Shown: in pieces, positions 11,979 to 24,292 of the stretch
How the letters are laid out: every line of letters begins with the position of its first letter
Position numbering within the stretch: position 1 is the stretch's first letter
Assembly: GCA_019022495.1 (NCBI GenBank)
Contig: JAFEKR010000030.1
Span: 248,001 to 312,000 of the forward strand
Direction: 5' to 3'
Source: Epichloe hybrida
Taxonomy: Eukaryota; Ascomycota; Sordariomycetes; Hypocreales; Clavicipitaceae
DNA: 64,000 bases
Made by a program: the position numbers and the translations under genes
Notes under the pieces: generated by a model
The model's database searches: none
Told to the model about the DNA's origin: nothing
What the model saw: only the letters and a program-made list of their open reading frames with translations

Positions 11979-12325
11979 TATAGGAGACACCACCACCGCC
12001 CGCGCGCACGTTGGCAGCGCCCGTAGGAGACACTAGCGCCCGCGCACAGAAGACATGAGCACGCGCGCACACATCGGCAGCGCCCGCAGGAGACACCAGC
12101 GCCCGCGCACACATTAGCAGCGCCCGCAGGAGACACCACCACCGCTCGCGCGCACGTTGACAGCGCGCGGGGGCAGGTATAGGTTAGGCGCCTAACCTAA
12201 ACCTCCGCACCACTTACAGAAGACAACAGCACGCGCACACATTAACGGCGCCCGCAGGAGACACCAGCGCCTGCGCACAGAAGACATAAGCACGCGCGCA
12301 TATACTAACAGCGCGCGGGCGCCTA
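11979..12325. repeat. GC-rich minisatellite, possibly rDNA intergenic-spacer repeats
   Basis: Imperfect tandem units of roughly 40 bp are built on GCAGCGCCCGCAGGAGACAC and GCCCGCGCACACAT blocks. It is strikingly GC-rich against the AT-rich surroundings. It lies directly 3' of the 28S rRNA relic (which is on the minus strand), where the intergenic spacer would be expected, so an IGS origin is plausible but inferred. Confidence 0.7.
12180..12199. repeat. Perfect 20-bp palindrome
   Basis: TAGGTTAGGCGCCTAACCTA is a perfect inverted repeat. The same palindrome with one C-to-T change recurs at 12,431-12,450, again after GC-rich sequence. Confidence 0.9.
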
Positions 12326-12544
12326 TACCCTACCACCCACATAGATTTACTAAAGATAAAGAAATGCCCTTAAGCTAAATAAAGCAAACTTATGGAAATT
12401 AGGTAAGTAGCTAGTATGCGCGGGCGGGTATAGGTTAGGTGCCTAACCTACACTATCTATATAATAGTAGTACGCGCCTATCCACTAGTACCTCCTACTT
12501 ATCCCCCCTTACTAGCCCTAGTCTTATAGGGACTATAATACTAG

Positions 12545-14285
12545 GGGAAATTAAGGTAAAGAATAGCTTACCCTTAGTAAATTATAATAATAAGGCTACT
12601 TTACTACTTATAGGACTATTTTATATAGCTAAGTTATCTATAAAGGATTTAACCCTGCTTATATTAAAATTATAATATATGAAATACTATAACGCGCTTC
12701 CTATACTATAGAGAGATTACTTACTAAGATACTAAGCTAAAGCCTATTCTTGTTTATCTATATATGCAGGCGGTATTACTACGTTCTAGTATGGATTTTA
12801 ACTTAGAGGTATTTAGCTATTATCTAGCAGATAGTAGCTTTATGGCACTACCTAGTTAGATAGCTATAGAAACTAATTATCTAAATTAGTGGTTTCTCTT
12901 ATACTAAGCTAAATTACTATTATAGTAAGGTTATTAGTAAGGTAAAACTAACCTATCTTATAATAGTCTAAACCTAGCTTACGTTCCCTATTTAAATAAC
13001 TATATAGGATAACTCATCCCCTAACTATATGATTTTACTAGGCTTATAGTAAGCATTTCCTCCTATACTTAATTACCCTCTAAATAATCTAGACTACAGG
13101 TCCTTTGCATTTAGTATAGTTTCCTATAGGTCTAGTATATCCCTTAAGCAGTCTCCTAAGAAAACTACCTATACCTTACTACGCTCTATAAGGGTCCTAA
13201 AAGATTACTTAAGTAAGACTTCCCTTAGGATTAGCATAGCTACTAGGCCTTAGCCTCCCCTAATCTAGGTTATATTACTATATAGCCCTTATAGTTTTAT
13301 ACTATATTAACTAGCTAGCATAATCTTAGCACTAATCTAAGACCTAACTATCCCTACTAACTAAACTCTAGTAGGTAAATAATCTAATGCTTACCGAATT
13401 CTACTTTAGTATAATAGAAAGAGCTAACATTAAAGGATCAAAAAGCAACATTGCTATAAACGCTTAGCTACCATAAGCTAGTTATCCTTGTGGTAACTTT
13501 TCTAGCACCTCTAGCCTTAAATATTAAGGGACTAAAGAATCAATAGGCCACACTTTTATAGTTTATATTTACACTAAAAATCAAAATTAAGGGGACTTTT
13601 ACCCTTTTATTCCACTAGAGATTTCTATTCTCTATAAGCCCCCCTTAGGACACTTGCGTTATAGTTTAATAAATATGCCACCCTAGCTAAACTCCCCACC
13701 TAATAATATCTTTAACCTAGGTTAGCCCGTAAAGGACCTTAAAACTAGAAGTTAGATAAAAATCTAGCCTTACTTTATTAAATAAGTAAAAAAACAATAG
13801 GAGTAGTGGTATTTTACTAGCGCTAAAGCTCCCACCTATTCTACACCTCCTATGTCTTTTTATAATATTAAACTAAAGTTAAGCTTAATAGGGTCTTCTT
13901 TTCCTACTAATTTTACTAAGCTTATTCCCTTAGCTATAGTTTCGCTAGATAGTAAATAAGGATAGTAGGAATCTTATTAATCTATTTATACGTGTCACTA
14001 ATTAGATAATAAGGTATTTAGCTACCTTAAGAGAGTTATAGTTACTCCTACTGTTTACCCGCGCTTAGTTAAATTACTTCACTTTAATATTCAGAGTACT
14101 AGGTAGAAATCACATTGCATCAACACCACTTTCTAGCCATCGCAATACTATGTTTTAATTAGACAGTCAGATTCCCCTTGTCCGTACTAGTTCTAAGTTA
14201 GTTGTTAATCATGCGCCGGACGGCCGAGGCCTGCCAAGGGCATCGGCACCCGGATGCTGGCTGCCGCCGGCCGGTCACCCGGCTA
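12545..14285 (-). pseudogene. 28S rRNA 3' portion, RIP-mutated, with intron
   Basis: Read on the plus strand, this is the antisense of the 3' about 40% of fungal 28S rRNA. Landmarks include AACAATAAGGCTACT-like sequence near the 3' end (about 12,580), CACTAATTAGATAA (about 13,995), ACCTTAAGAGAG (about 14,024), TCAACACCACTTTCTAGCC (about 14,118), and TTAGACAGTCAGATTCCCC (about 14,157) followed by an unmutated expansion segment to about 14,285. Most differences from a normal 28S are C-to-T or G-to-A, so this copy has been through RIP and cannot be a working rRNA gene. Mutation density falls toward 14,100-14,285. The 5' about 60% of 28S is absent. A 377-bp insertion (12,993-13,369) interrupts it. 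Confidence 0.88.
12993..13369 (-). other. Apparent group I intron in the 28S relic (L2563-like site)
   Basis: 28S sequence runs up to ...CCCTATT at 12,992 and resumes at AGTAGGTAAATAATC (AGTGGGTGAACAATCC in normal 28S) at 13,370. In sense orientation the 5' exon would end ..CCCACU and the 3' exon would begin AAUAGGG. This is the site known as L2563 in E. coli numbering, a common home of group IC1 introns in hypocrealean insect pathogens. At 377 bp the size fits an ORF-less intron. The last intron base, normally G, would be RIP-changed here. The conserved catalytic core (P, Q, R, S) was not confirmed by folding. Confidence 0.65.
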
Positions 14286-15158
14286 GTGGCTACGTGTGTT
14301 TAGATAAGCGGTGCTAAGTTGGCACGACTAAAGCATTCATTAGGCCAATGTATCCTGCGAGTCTAGATGACACAGCTGCGCAGAATGACCCGCATGACTA
14401 CCAATAAGCTAATAAGTTACCTAGCGAACATGACTAACGCGGCGACCGATGTGACGGCCAGCAGAACAGCTAATGCGAGAGCTAATATAGACTAGGTTAT
14501 TTATTAATCACATAGTCCTGCCTAAGGCCGCTCTGTCTGGTTGCATTAGCTACTATACTAATAGGTAACTAGCAAATGCCTTGTAAAACGCCTTATAAGG
14601 TGTTTGCTTGGCGCTTTATACACTATTGTGATGATTTCTGAATTAGCTGTCACATGACGTATCTTATTGGTTGTCTCGTTATATAGGGCCGTTATATCTA
14701 GTTGCCTTGATAGATGTCTTGTATGTTATTATTATAGTAATAGAAGGAACCTAACATCGTGGTAACGCCAATTTCTCGTTAGCATAAGTTATAGACTAAT
14801 GAACTAGCTTGTCTAACTAATTATAGGTATTAGCGCTGGCAGGCCAATAAGGCGGTTAGGCACCCGTGGCTAGGCAAGTTGACTAGCACCTTAGCTAAGT
14901 GTATTACTAGGAAAAGTAGGAAGCAAAAGTATAACGCCTAATCCTCTACTACTTTACTACTAAACATGTTAGGCTATAAAGAGACCTCCTAATAAAATGT
15001 AACAGAGCTAAATAGGCTATAGGCTATTAGCCTAATAGCACCCTAACGCAAAGCTATTCCCCCTTATTTTGGATTCTAATTATATTTTACGCTAGATAGC
15101 ACCTACTATAGAGTTAATTACTCTCGTAATAATTAACATCCGCTATAGCGCCCTTAAT
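14286..15158. other. Mixed repeat sequence 5' of a decayed gene; possible LTR
   Basis: No gene is seen. A TGTGTTTAG..(about 14,300) to ..CCTAACA (about 14,758) interval has LTR-like termini and is followed by GTGGTAACGCC, which could be a primer-binding site. No partner LTR was found, so this is only a suggestion. Confidence 0.25.
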
Positions 15159-15933
15159 GACTCTGATATGCCACCTGAATATCTTCGTACCGTTGACGAC
15201 TTTCTTGACTATTATGATAATAGCTATTGGTCCTAAAGAGATATTAAGCGTGTATCTGTTATAAGCATGCTAGAAAGAACTAATTCTTCTAAGCTAGATA
15301 GCCTCCTTAATAATATTTACCTTAAGAATAACGATCTCCGTGACATAGAGGTTATTGACTTGATAATTAATAGTAATAAAGATAAAGACAAAATTTAAAT
15401 TGCTATGAATAGAAATAATAGTAAACTCTCTCTAAAAAACAAGGGTCCTCCCTTGGTAGTATCTAGCGTCCCTAGACTAATTGCTATTTAGAAACCTTTT
15501 CTATAATTACAGTGAAAATGGAAAATGGCTAGACGTAAGGAATAGAATATTAGAGATTTGCTAGATATCTAAATTAGTATTAAGGTTAAATATATTAACT
15601 ACTACGGGAAGTCTTTTATTTGGGAATATCCGCGCTGCAAGGGAGATGTAAATAGTGTGTGACACTAGGTTAGAGGGTATTTATATAGGAAGTAAGAAAT
15701 AATTAAGGGCGTATCCTTTTGTAGCTTACTAGACTTAATTACTATTTACATCCACGTGAATAGTAAGTAGCCGCCTACTTAGCTTTAGTAGGATAGAAAA
15801 CAGGAACTATTTAGAGGTAAAGTCTATGAGAGCTAGTGGCTTAATGTTCAAAAGCCTGTAATAAAGAGGATGTTAAGTGATAAGGGAGGAGAACACTTTA
15901 GATTTACTAATGTTGCTAAGACTAAAGATTAAG
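15159..15933 (+). pseudogene. RIP-inactivated single-frame gene relic, possible C2H2 protein
   Basis: A single frame without shifts runs about 258 codons with many in-frame stops, mainly TAG and TAA. The first 75 codons are an acidic, Asp/Leu-rich helical-looking region. Around 15,615-15,700 the residues EYPRCKGDVNS followed by basic residues look like a degraded C2H2-type finger whose second Cys or His codons have been altered. No specific family is assigned. It lies between the 28S relic and the gypsy chromovirus. Confidence 0.45.
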
Positions 15934-16459
15934 TATTGATAAAGAGAAGATAATTGCTAAAATAGCTACAGCTAGCCACTATATAGTATAGTAAGCAAGC
16001 TTACCTAAATCAATCAAAACCAATGTTAACTACAGTCTAGTAGTGCTAAGTATATGTGTAACTCGTGGTGACTATAAGTGTTTACGATAGGAGCTTTGCT
16101 TCTTTGCTCTAATTAGGGCTTCCATGGCGTACTATTTACCTAGCACTAGTAGAAAACTTGTTCTATGCGGTATAACCTATCTGTTCTTATTAGCGCTTAG
16201 TAGTGTAGCCTGTTTTCCTAGTCTTAGGGTATATAGTATTAATAATTAAACATTATAGTCTTAATAAAATATCTAAATATTCACGTATTCTAGCGTAGAA
16301 TAGCTCTCTGCTTTCTTTCTTTTCTAAAGCGGAGTAGCAAGGGCATTTTACTACGGAAGGAGTGTCTTGGTGTCTATAACATGCTTAACTAAATATGTTA
16401 GTAATATATTTTAGGCAAAGCATAGTCTAATTCTTGCGTTATTAAGACTTAGTAGCGCT
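15934..16459. other. RIP-affected sequence, no gene assigned
   Basis: No open frame is seen. It contains the second copy of the AGCTCTCTGCTT..AAAGCGGAG block (16,302-16,340), a potential short stem also seen at 11,503-11,540. Confidence 0.35.
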
Positions 16460-16464
16460 TACTA

Positions 16465-16731
16465 TGTCACGACTGTGGTGGGAGAGATGTAAACGGAGTG
16501 AAGGCTAAGGTTCTTAGTTATAGCTAGGGAGCTACTACTTAGGGGTAGGTGCATAAAGGTCTTAAACTCTAACCTCCTATATCCTTTATAGGCAGTCCTT
16601 ATTTAAATACCTTACTATATATATATAGCTATCTAGTAGCTACTTAGTTATTTGCATAACCTAAGGCTTATCTAAGGGCTTTATTATATAACTATCCTAT
16701 CTATAGCTCCCTAGCCTCTATGCTCCTAATA
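16465..16731 (-). repeat. Gypsy 3' LTR (267 bp)
   Basis: On the plus strand it starts TGTCACGACTG. It is least mutated at this edge, preserving CpA/CpG-rich bases that are RIP-changed in the other two LTRs. It ends CTAATA (originally CTAACA). Confidence 0.88.
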
Positions 16732-18704
16732 TACTACCCCCCTAATATATAATTATCCTTAATTAAAAAGAGTTACTTAGCTAGTATATATATACTATGC
16801 ATAACCCGTAGTAATATCTATACCACTAGCTATACTATTAGTGCGTGGTATTACGTCCGCTTTAGCTAACCTAATAGATATTATAGGGTCCTAGATAATC
16901 CCTCTTATAACCTCTAGATTATAAATAGCTATATACTTACTACTTTATTACCTCTAATATATATGCCTTTATCTAATAAGTTATTAGCGCTAAGTAAGTA
17001 AACTACTTATATTAAGTTTTATAATTAAATTAAATAGATAGGGTAACGTATGCTATTTAAAATAAATAACTTCTTATCTAATATTAGGGGTGTTATATTA
17101 ATCTTACTAGGAGTTTATAGCTAGTATATGTATTTACTAGTAGTAGCTATAACTATAAATATTATAATTCCTAGATTAGCTATATATAGCATATAGATTA
17201 CTTAGGGGTTTAGGGCTACTATAAAAGAGGCCTGCTTTTCCCTTACTTCTATATACTTTTTCTCTCTTTATATTCTCCCTTAGTATTATAAGTTACCCTT
17301 ACCTATAAGCTAGTAGCTTTATAGCTTCTTTTATAGTAATTACTAATATTCTATAGTATTACTTTATTATTTATATTTATTCTTATCTAAAATATCTAAA
17401 TTCTCTTAAACACTAAAATATTAGTTACTTACCTCCTACTTATAAGTTTCCTATAGTATATTACTACTAACTTACTAGTAGTTAATAATATCTTTAATAT
17501 AAGGGACTACTTTACTACTACTACCTCCTAATAATAGGAAGAATTCCTTAGTATCCCTTATAAAGTCTCCTAGTAAGAAGTATATAGCCTTAAAAATCTT
17601 AATATAAGTATAATATCTTTACTTACCTAGCGCTTACCTTACTAACTTATAGCTAGTAATACTAGTAGTATAAAAATTCCTTATATATACTATATATAGT
17701 AAGTTATAATATAGGTAATTACACCTAAGGATAGTAATAGCGCAAAGCTATAATATCTTATAAAGGGCAAATCTATCCTAATATAATATACTAATTCTCT
17801 AAGTATAACTTTACTACTATCTTACTATATACTATTACTAACTTACATAGGTAACTTAATAAAATACGTATATTATTTATATAATAATAAAGACTATACT
17901 AGGGTATGTCCTCCCTTTTCTTACTACTAATATATATACTAATATACTACTAGTGTCCTACTTAGTTTACTAGGCTATACTATATGCTCTTTAAGTGTAT
18001 TAATACTTATAGTAATCCTAATAATAGTCTATACTTTCTTAATAATATATATATATCCTATTCCTATAATTTAGTTACTACTAATATACTACTAGTATTT
18101 AATATATATAAAGTGTAAACTTTATAATATGCTCCTAATTACTAAAAATACTAATAAGTGTAGGTAGGTAAGGTAGGCGTAACTTATAGTAAAAGTTATA
18201 TATAAGGCTAATGCTAATAAATAAGTTACTATATTACTACTTAATAATACTATTAATCTAGAAGTCTAGATTAATATTTCTAATAGCTTGCGTTTTATTA
18301 CATAAAACCTTCTATCTATATATATTTCTACGCTCTAGCTTATAGCTTTACTAACTTACTAGTAGCTTACTATTAATACGTTTACGCTTCCTACTTATAT
18401 TAGGCTACTAAACCTCCCTAGTAAGCTTTATATATATATATATAAGGAGGGGGATTTCTCTAATAATAAGGATAAATCCTCTGCCTTTATTATTATAGCT
18501 AATACTACTAAGGAACAGGTAGGTAATGTATTAATAAGGTAATTAGTGTGAAGTAGCTGCAAGTTAGGTTATTTAAAGTTTAAGAAATTATCTAGATTTT
18601 TTTTGTATATTACTACTACTATCTGAACTCTACTAAATACACATTTATAACCATAAACTAGCTACTTAATTACTACTTATAATCCTTAATAATATCTATT
18701 ATAA

Positions 18705-18820
18705 TAAAATCTCTTTTCTTTACCTAAGAATTCTCTAAAGTATTATAGCCCTTCTATTTAACTAAATACTTCTAATATCTCCTATTATAGTAATATAATA
18801 TAATTCTTTTAACTTTAAAC
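18705..18820 (-). pseudogene. Chromodomain relic of the gypsy integrase
   Basis: The minus-strand translation shows the chromodomain core LVK(stop)KGYNTLENS(stop) followed by a KKRDF block. The two stops sit where Trp is invariant in chromodomains, as expected from TGG-to-TAG RIP. This identifies the element as a chromovirus, a clade known to target heterochromatin. Confidence 0.8.
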
Positions 18821-21399
18821 TCCTACTTATTATCTATAATATTCTCTTATAGTAAGGATATATTTTCTATACTAGATAGGTCCCTTATAAATAGTTTAAG
18901 ATTAGTAATATTAAAAATATTATATAGTTATATTCTAAGTAGTAGCTTTAATTAATATACTAATCCATAAGTGCTAATTACGTTCTTAATTTTATAAGGG
19001 CTTAGATACTTTATACTTAGCTTCCTACTAGGTTACTATAAGTTAATATTCTTTATAAATAATAAAATATAGTTACTTACTTTAAACTTTATTAGGGTCT
19101 ATTTCTTATTATAGTGCCATATATACTAGGCTTATAAGTTACTTAAAAGCTACTTAATTACTATATATCTATCTCTTAGCATAGTAATATAAGTCTTTAC
19201 TTAGTTATTTACTATAGGAATATCTATAACTACTTACTATAGTCCCTTAGGGTTATAGCCTTATAGTGCCTTAGCTAGGGTATAGCTATAAGTTAAGTAA
19301 ACGCTTATATTATACATAAACTATGCTATTAAAAAGTTATTAGCCTAATTAGTTTAATTAAAGTAAGCAAAGGCTCTTAAATAATGCTTTAAAACTTAGT
19401 TTAAATATTTTATTTAACTATCTATTTACAAGTAAAACATAGTACTTAGTTATTACTTAGTTATAATAAGATAGTAAAAGGTTATCTAAAACCTGCTAGT
19501 AAAAGTTAAACTATAGTTTATAATAATACCTTCTAGAGTACTATAATCCCTAAAAACATATTCTAGGAATATAGTAGCTAACCTATTACTAGTTATCTAT
19601 ATTAAAACAGGGATATAAATACTATATTTTATAAAATAGTCTATAATAACTAAGATTATATTATAGGTCTAATTTATATCTTTTATAGGTGGTAGCCCTA
19701 TAATAAAATCTATTAATAATTCTTAAAAAGGCTAATTAGGCACTAGTAGCATAGCTAGCTTACTATAAGGTTTGTAGTGCCTTAGCTTTAAAGTCTAATA
19801 GCTTATATAAGTTTATATATATAACTTAATATCTTTCTTTATTATTAGCTAGTAATACTAACTTATAATCTAATAGAGGGTCCTACTAACTCCCTAGTAG
19901 CCTGCTACTAGGTTATTATAGGTAAGTAATATAACTTCCTTTCTTATACTTACTAGAATAAAAACTTTATTCTAAAACATTAATAGCTTAGAGGGCCTAA
20001 TAGACTATATTTATAATGCTTTAAGGTTACCGCTCTTAAGTAGCTTCCTATAACCTATAGTAAAGTTATTACCTTACTATACTTAAAATAATATAACTTA
20101 AATTAGAGCCTCTAATTCTATGTATATAGGATATATATTATATATAAACTTAGAAGAGGTTTACTAGACTACCTATACTCTTACTATAATACTACTATAA
20201 GTAGCTAGCTTATAGTATGCTTTTAGACTTATAGATAATTTATAGCTAAGTAGTATTTTAAGGGGGCGCCTATACTACTTACTAACTACTAACCTAGCTA
20301 GACTCCTAACCCGTAGGCTTACTAGACTTATAGAAATATTAAAAAACATAAATAAGGTATAACCTTACTACTTATAATTAGCGGACCTAGTTAGTATATT
20401 ACTTATAGGCTTTACAGGACTATTAGGTTCCTTAATAATATAATTAAGTTATATCTTCTTAAAACCCTAGAGGCTAGTATAGCCCTTATAGTATTCTTAT
20501 AATAAACTATTAGCTACACTAAGTAATATAATCTTAGGACTTATAACTATACTATTACTTATATAGTATCCTTATTACTTAGTGACTATAAACTTAAATA
20601 AGAAGCTAGGTAGCTATAAGGATATAGCCTTTGCCCTATACTTCTTACTAATATAATCTACTTTTCTTAATAGGGTATTAGCGGGGTTTAACTTACTTAT
20701 ATAATATTTAATCCTAAAATTAAATAAATAAAGCTTATCTAATGCTATTACTTACTTACTAGTTAGCTTTAGATTTATAGCTAGATACTTATAATTTAGA
20801 TAGTCTATTATAACTATAATCTAATAACTTAAATACATAAGGTAATATCTCTAGGCTTAAAACGCCTCTTAGATTACTAATAACTTAGTATCTAGGGTTA
20901 AGTAGCAAAGTTTAATATTAGTTAACTTTCTTAAAAAATACGCTACTAGGTGCTAGCTACCTAGTACTAATATTATAAGTATAGCTCTAATTATATAACT
21001 AAATACATTTATCTTTACTCTTAGTAAATAAAGTAAGTTAAAGTATACTAAGATTAGTACCTCCTAGAACTTCTTCTAGAGTTCTCTAAATACTATAAGT
21101 TTACTAGGCTTTAGCTTAAACTCTACTAGTTAAATACCTTTTAGATAGTTTATTAGTAAAACTATTACCTTACTATACTATTTTATAAAGTATTAATAAA
21201 AACCTATAAACTTAAGGAATAATTAAATATTAAACATACTATAAGGTATTAGCTAGGTTATAATAGCTTTAACTCGCAATAGTTTTATCTTAATGCCCTT
21301 TTCTCATATAATAAAACCTAGGAATTTCACTTACTTAACTAAAAATTAGCACTTTTTAAGGTTAATATAAAGGTTTATATCCTAAAGTTACTTTAGTAT

Positions 21400-21860
21400 A
21401 CTTTTAATATACTCTATGTGTCTTATAGGGTTACTACTATATATTAGGGTGTTATTAAGGTAAATAATATAGAATTTATTTATAAGCCCCTTAAGAGTAT
21501 TATTAATATATTCCTAAAAAGTAGCTAGCGTATTTACTAACCTAAATAGCATTATAAGATATTTAAAATACCTATAGTAGTAATAGAATGCTATCTTTTA
21601 CTTATTACCCTTGCGGATATATAGCTAGTAGTATACCTCTTAAAGATTTAGTAATATGAAAATCTTTATACTTACTAATTAATTAAGGATTTCTAAGATT
21701 AGTAGTAAAGGGGCCTTATTTTTAATAGTAATCCTATTAAGGCCCCTATAATCTATATAAAGCCTTAATTTCCCTGATTCTTTTAGAATAAATAAAATTA
21801 GGGCTCCTACTAGGCTTATTAATCTTCTAATCCACTCTTTTTCCTACGCACTTACTAAGT
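21400..21860 (-). pseudogene. Gypsy reverse transcriptase relic
   Basis: The minus strand gives the [16 protein letters not shown] block, a PFGL-like block and an IIYL-NN-LIYS block, in which the two catalytic Asp codons are now Asn. The order and spacing are those of Ty3/gypsy reverse transcriptases. Confidence 0.85.
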
Positions 21861-24020
21861 ACTCCCTAAGTACCTCTAGCTCTTTTTTAGCTAGGTTATA
21901 TATAGGTCCCTAGGGTAGCTATTTTCCCTTTTCTAATTTAATTATATAAGTATAGCTACCTAATTCTAGGAGCTTACTAGCTAGATTCTTTAAAAACATA
22001 TCTATAAATTTTACATACTCTTCTAGGATTTATTATAGGGGTGTGTTACTATCTATCTCTTATATAGACATTACTAACTCTTTGTAATACACTGCCTAGA
22101 GTGCTATTATACTTCCTAGTTTTTTCTTCCTTAATACGTAAATATATTTTACTACTATTACTATAACTATACTATAACTTAGATTATTACTTACTATATT
22201 ATTTATTAAAGAATTTTTATTAGTATTTCTTTCTTTTACCTCTAGGTTAACTATCTTAACCTTTAGTAACACTAGTAATAATATAATAGAAGACTATTTT
22301 ACTACCTTATGTAGTTATTACTTACCTATAATAAAAGTAATATAATCCTTAGTTATTAGAAACCTCTAGAAACCTTGCTTCTAGTCTATTACTATAGGTT
22401 TATACTTTAAGGTCTAGTCTATCCTAAGGAGTATTCCCTCTTCTATATTAGTAATATAGTAGCTAACTTAGTAAACCTTTATATAGCCTATACTATCCTT
22501 TACCTTAACTAGTTTATATAAGATTCCTTAGTATAAGATCTTATTCTTACTTATACTTTCTAGTATTATCTTTACTTTCTTTTTTTTCTTCTAGTCTTAT
22601 CTTAATAATAATTTAGGGTAGATTATTAAATACTCCGCGCCTATATTAAATAGCACTAGCACTACTAACTAGTAGTTATCTTACTATAAGAATACTTATA
22701 TTCTTATTCTCTTATTTATAGGTTTCTTTATAGTAAAACTATTATCCTAGGCCTAAGCTATATTAATTAGAATCTTATTTAATTCTAAGGTTTTATTACT
22801 ACTATCCCTATACTTCTTAGTAATATACCTATTACTTTTATAGATTAAGTAGTTTACTATATTATATTTATTTACACTATATCTAAGGCTACTATATTTA
22901 TAGCACTTAAATAGTTTCTAGCTTATACTAGGTTATTATAAGCTTTACTATAAGTTATTTATAAGAGAGCTAGAGTATTATTGTTTATTATTCCTACCCT
23001 CCTTATTATAGTTTTTATTATAATTATTTAATATAAATATTATTATAACTTTAGCCTTTTTACCTTAACCTTATAGGTAGCTTTATAATATTAGGAATGC
23101 TTAGCTAACTATATGCTTCCTTATAGTATTATTTAAGCTATTTAGAAAAATTACTATCCTTAAGTATATAAGGATTTAGTTAGGTAATTTTACTTTTACC
23201 TTTATCTAAAGTCTTAGGAAGGATTAGAAAGACTAATTATTCTTTTACCTTAGATTTAGTAGTGTTCTAGTAGCTTCTAAGTACCTTATATTCTTATCTA
23301 TTACTCTAGTGTTTAGCTAGGACATAAATCCATTCTAGGTATAAGCTAAGTAGTTAACTAACCTATTTACTATTATATAACGTATTTATTATTACTTTAT
23401 ATTATTAGCTAAGTAGCTACTAGTATATATTACCTTAGTCTTATTATCCTAAAAGGTTCTTAGGTCTAGCTAGAATAGTATATTTAAATTTACTAAGTAT
23501 ACTTATAGATTCTTATAGGTGTTACCTTTATATATAAGTACCTTATACTATATCATAATAAAGCTATATAGGTATATATTTACTATAAACTTAGTGTTAG
23601 GTAGGAAATCTAGGAATAAAGGATTTCTTTATATATTTATCTAAGGGGTAATTATAGGTTCTTTACTTAATTTAGCTAATTATAGGTTTACTTTTATTTC
23701 CTTAAGCTATACTTCTATATCTAAGATCTCCTTCCTTATATAGGTATTTTATAGCTTAGCTTATATAACCTTATATTATCTCTATAGCTTATCTAGATTA
23801 TTATTATTACTAGATTTAGTATTATTATATTAGTTAGGTAGTGTTTACTATACTCTCTTATATTCTATTATTAAGGTATTTTAGTTATTACCTAGGCGCT
23901 ATAGAGTTAGGGCTTCCTTACTAGGTAGTATAAGTATATTTTAGGTAAATATTCTATAGCTCCTTTATATTTAAATCTAGCTAATAGTCTATTTTCCCTA
24001 AAGGGTTTAAGAGTTTAACT

Positions 24021-24287
24021 TATTATAACTATAGTAAAAGAGATATAAATAAAGTAAAGGCTAAGGTTCTTAGTTATAGCTAGGGAGCTACTACTTAGGG
24101 GTAGGTATATAAAGGTCTTAAACTCTAACCTCCTATATCCTTTATAGGTAGTTCTTATTTAAATACCTTACTATATGTATATAGCTATCTAGTAGCTACT
24201 TAGTTATTTGTATAACCTAAGGCTTATCTAAGGGCTCTATTATGTAACCGTCCTGTCTATGGCTCCCTGGCCTCCGTGCTTCTAACA
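24021..24287 (-). repeat. Gypsy 5' LTR (267 bp)
   Basis: Aligned end to end with 16,465-16,731 and 2010-2276. Its outer end, on the minus strand, is TGTTAGAAGC. Confidence 0.88.
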
Positions 24288-24292
24288 TACTA

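Larger units (their letters stand above)
16465..24287 (-). mobile_element. Ty3/gypsy chromovirus, full length (7,823 bp), RIP-dead
   Basis: Two 267-bp LTRs (16,465-16,731 and 24,021-24,287) are flanked by the 5-bp duplication TACTA (16,460-16,464 and 24,288-24,292). Coding sense is minus: gag-side sequence at about 22,000-24,000, reverse transcriptase at about 21,400-21,860 ([16 protein letters not shown] and the FGL..NAPATFQ-type block are readable through stops), then RNase H and integrase. A chromodomain (LVK.KGYNTLENS block, about 18,705-18,820) follows the integrase. The catalytic YxDD of the reverse transcriptase reads as Asn-Asn. Trp codons throughout are TAG. The element is complete structurally but has no usable coding sequence. 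Confidence 0.9.

Noticed and set aside
11923..12114. Ala/Arg/Cys-rich repeat frame on the minus strand
   Set aside because: It is the GC-rich minisatellite read as protein; no independent evidence for coding.
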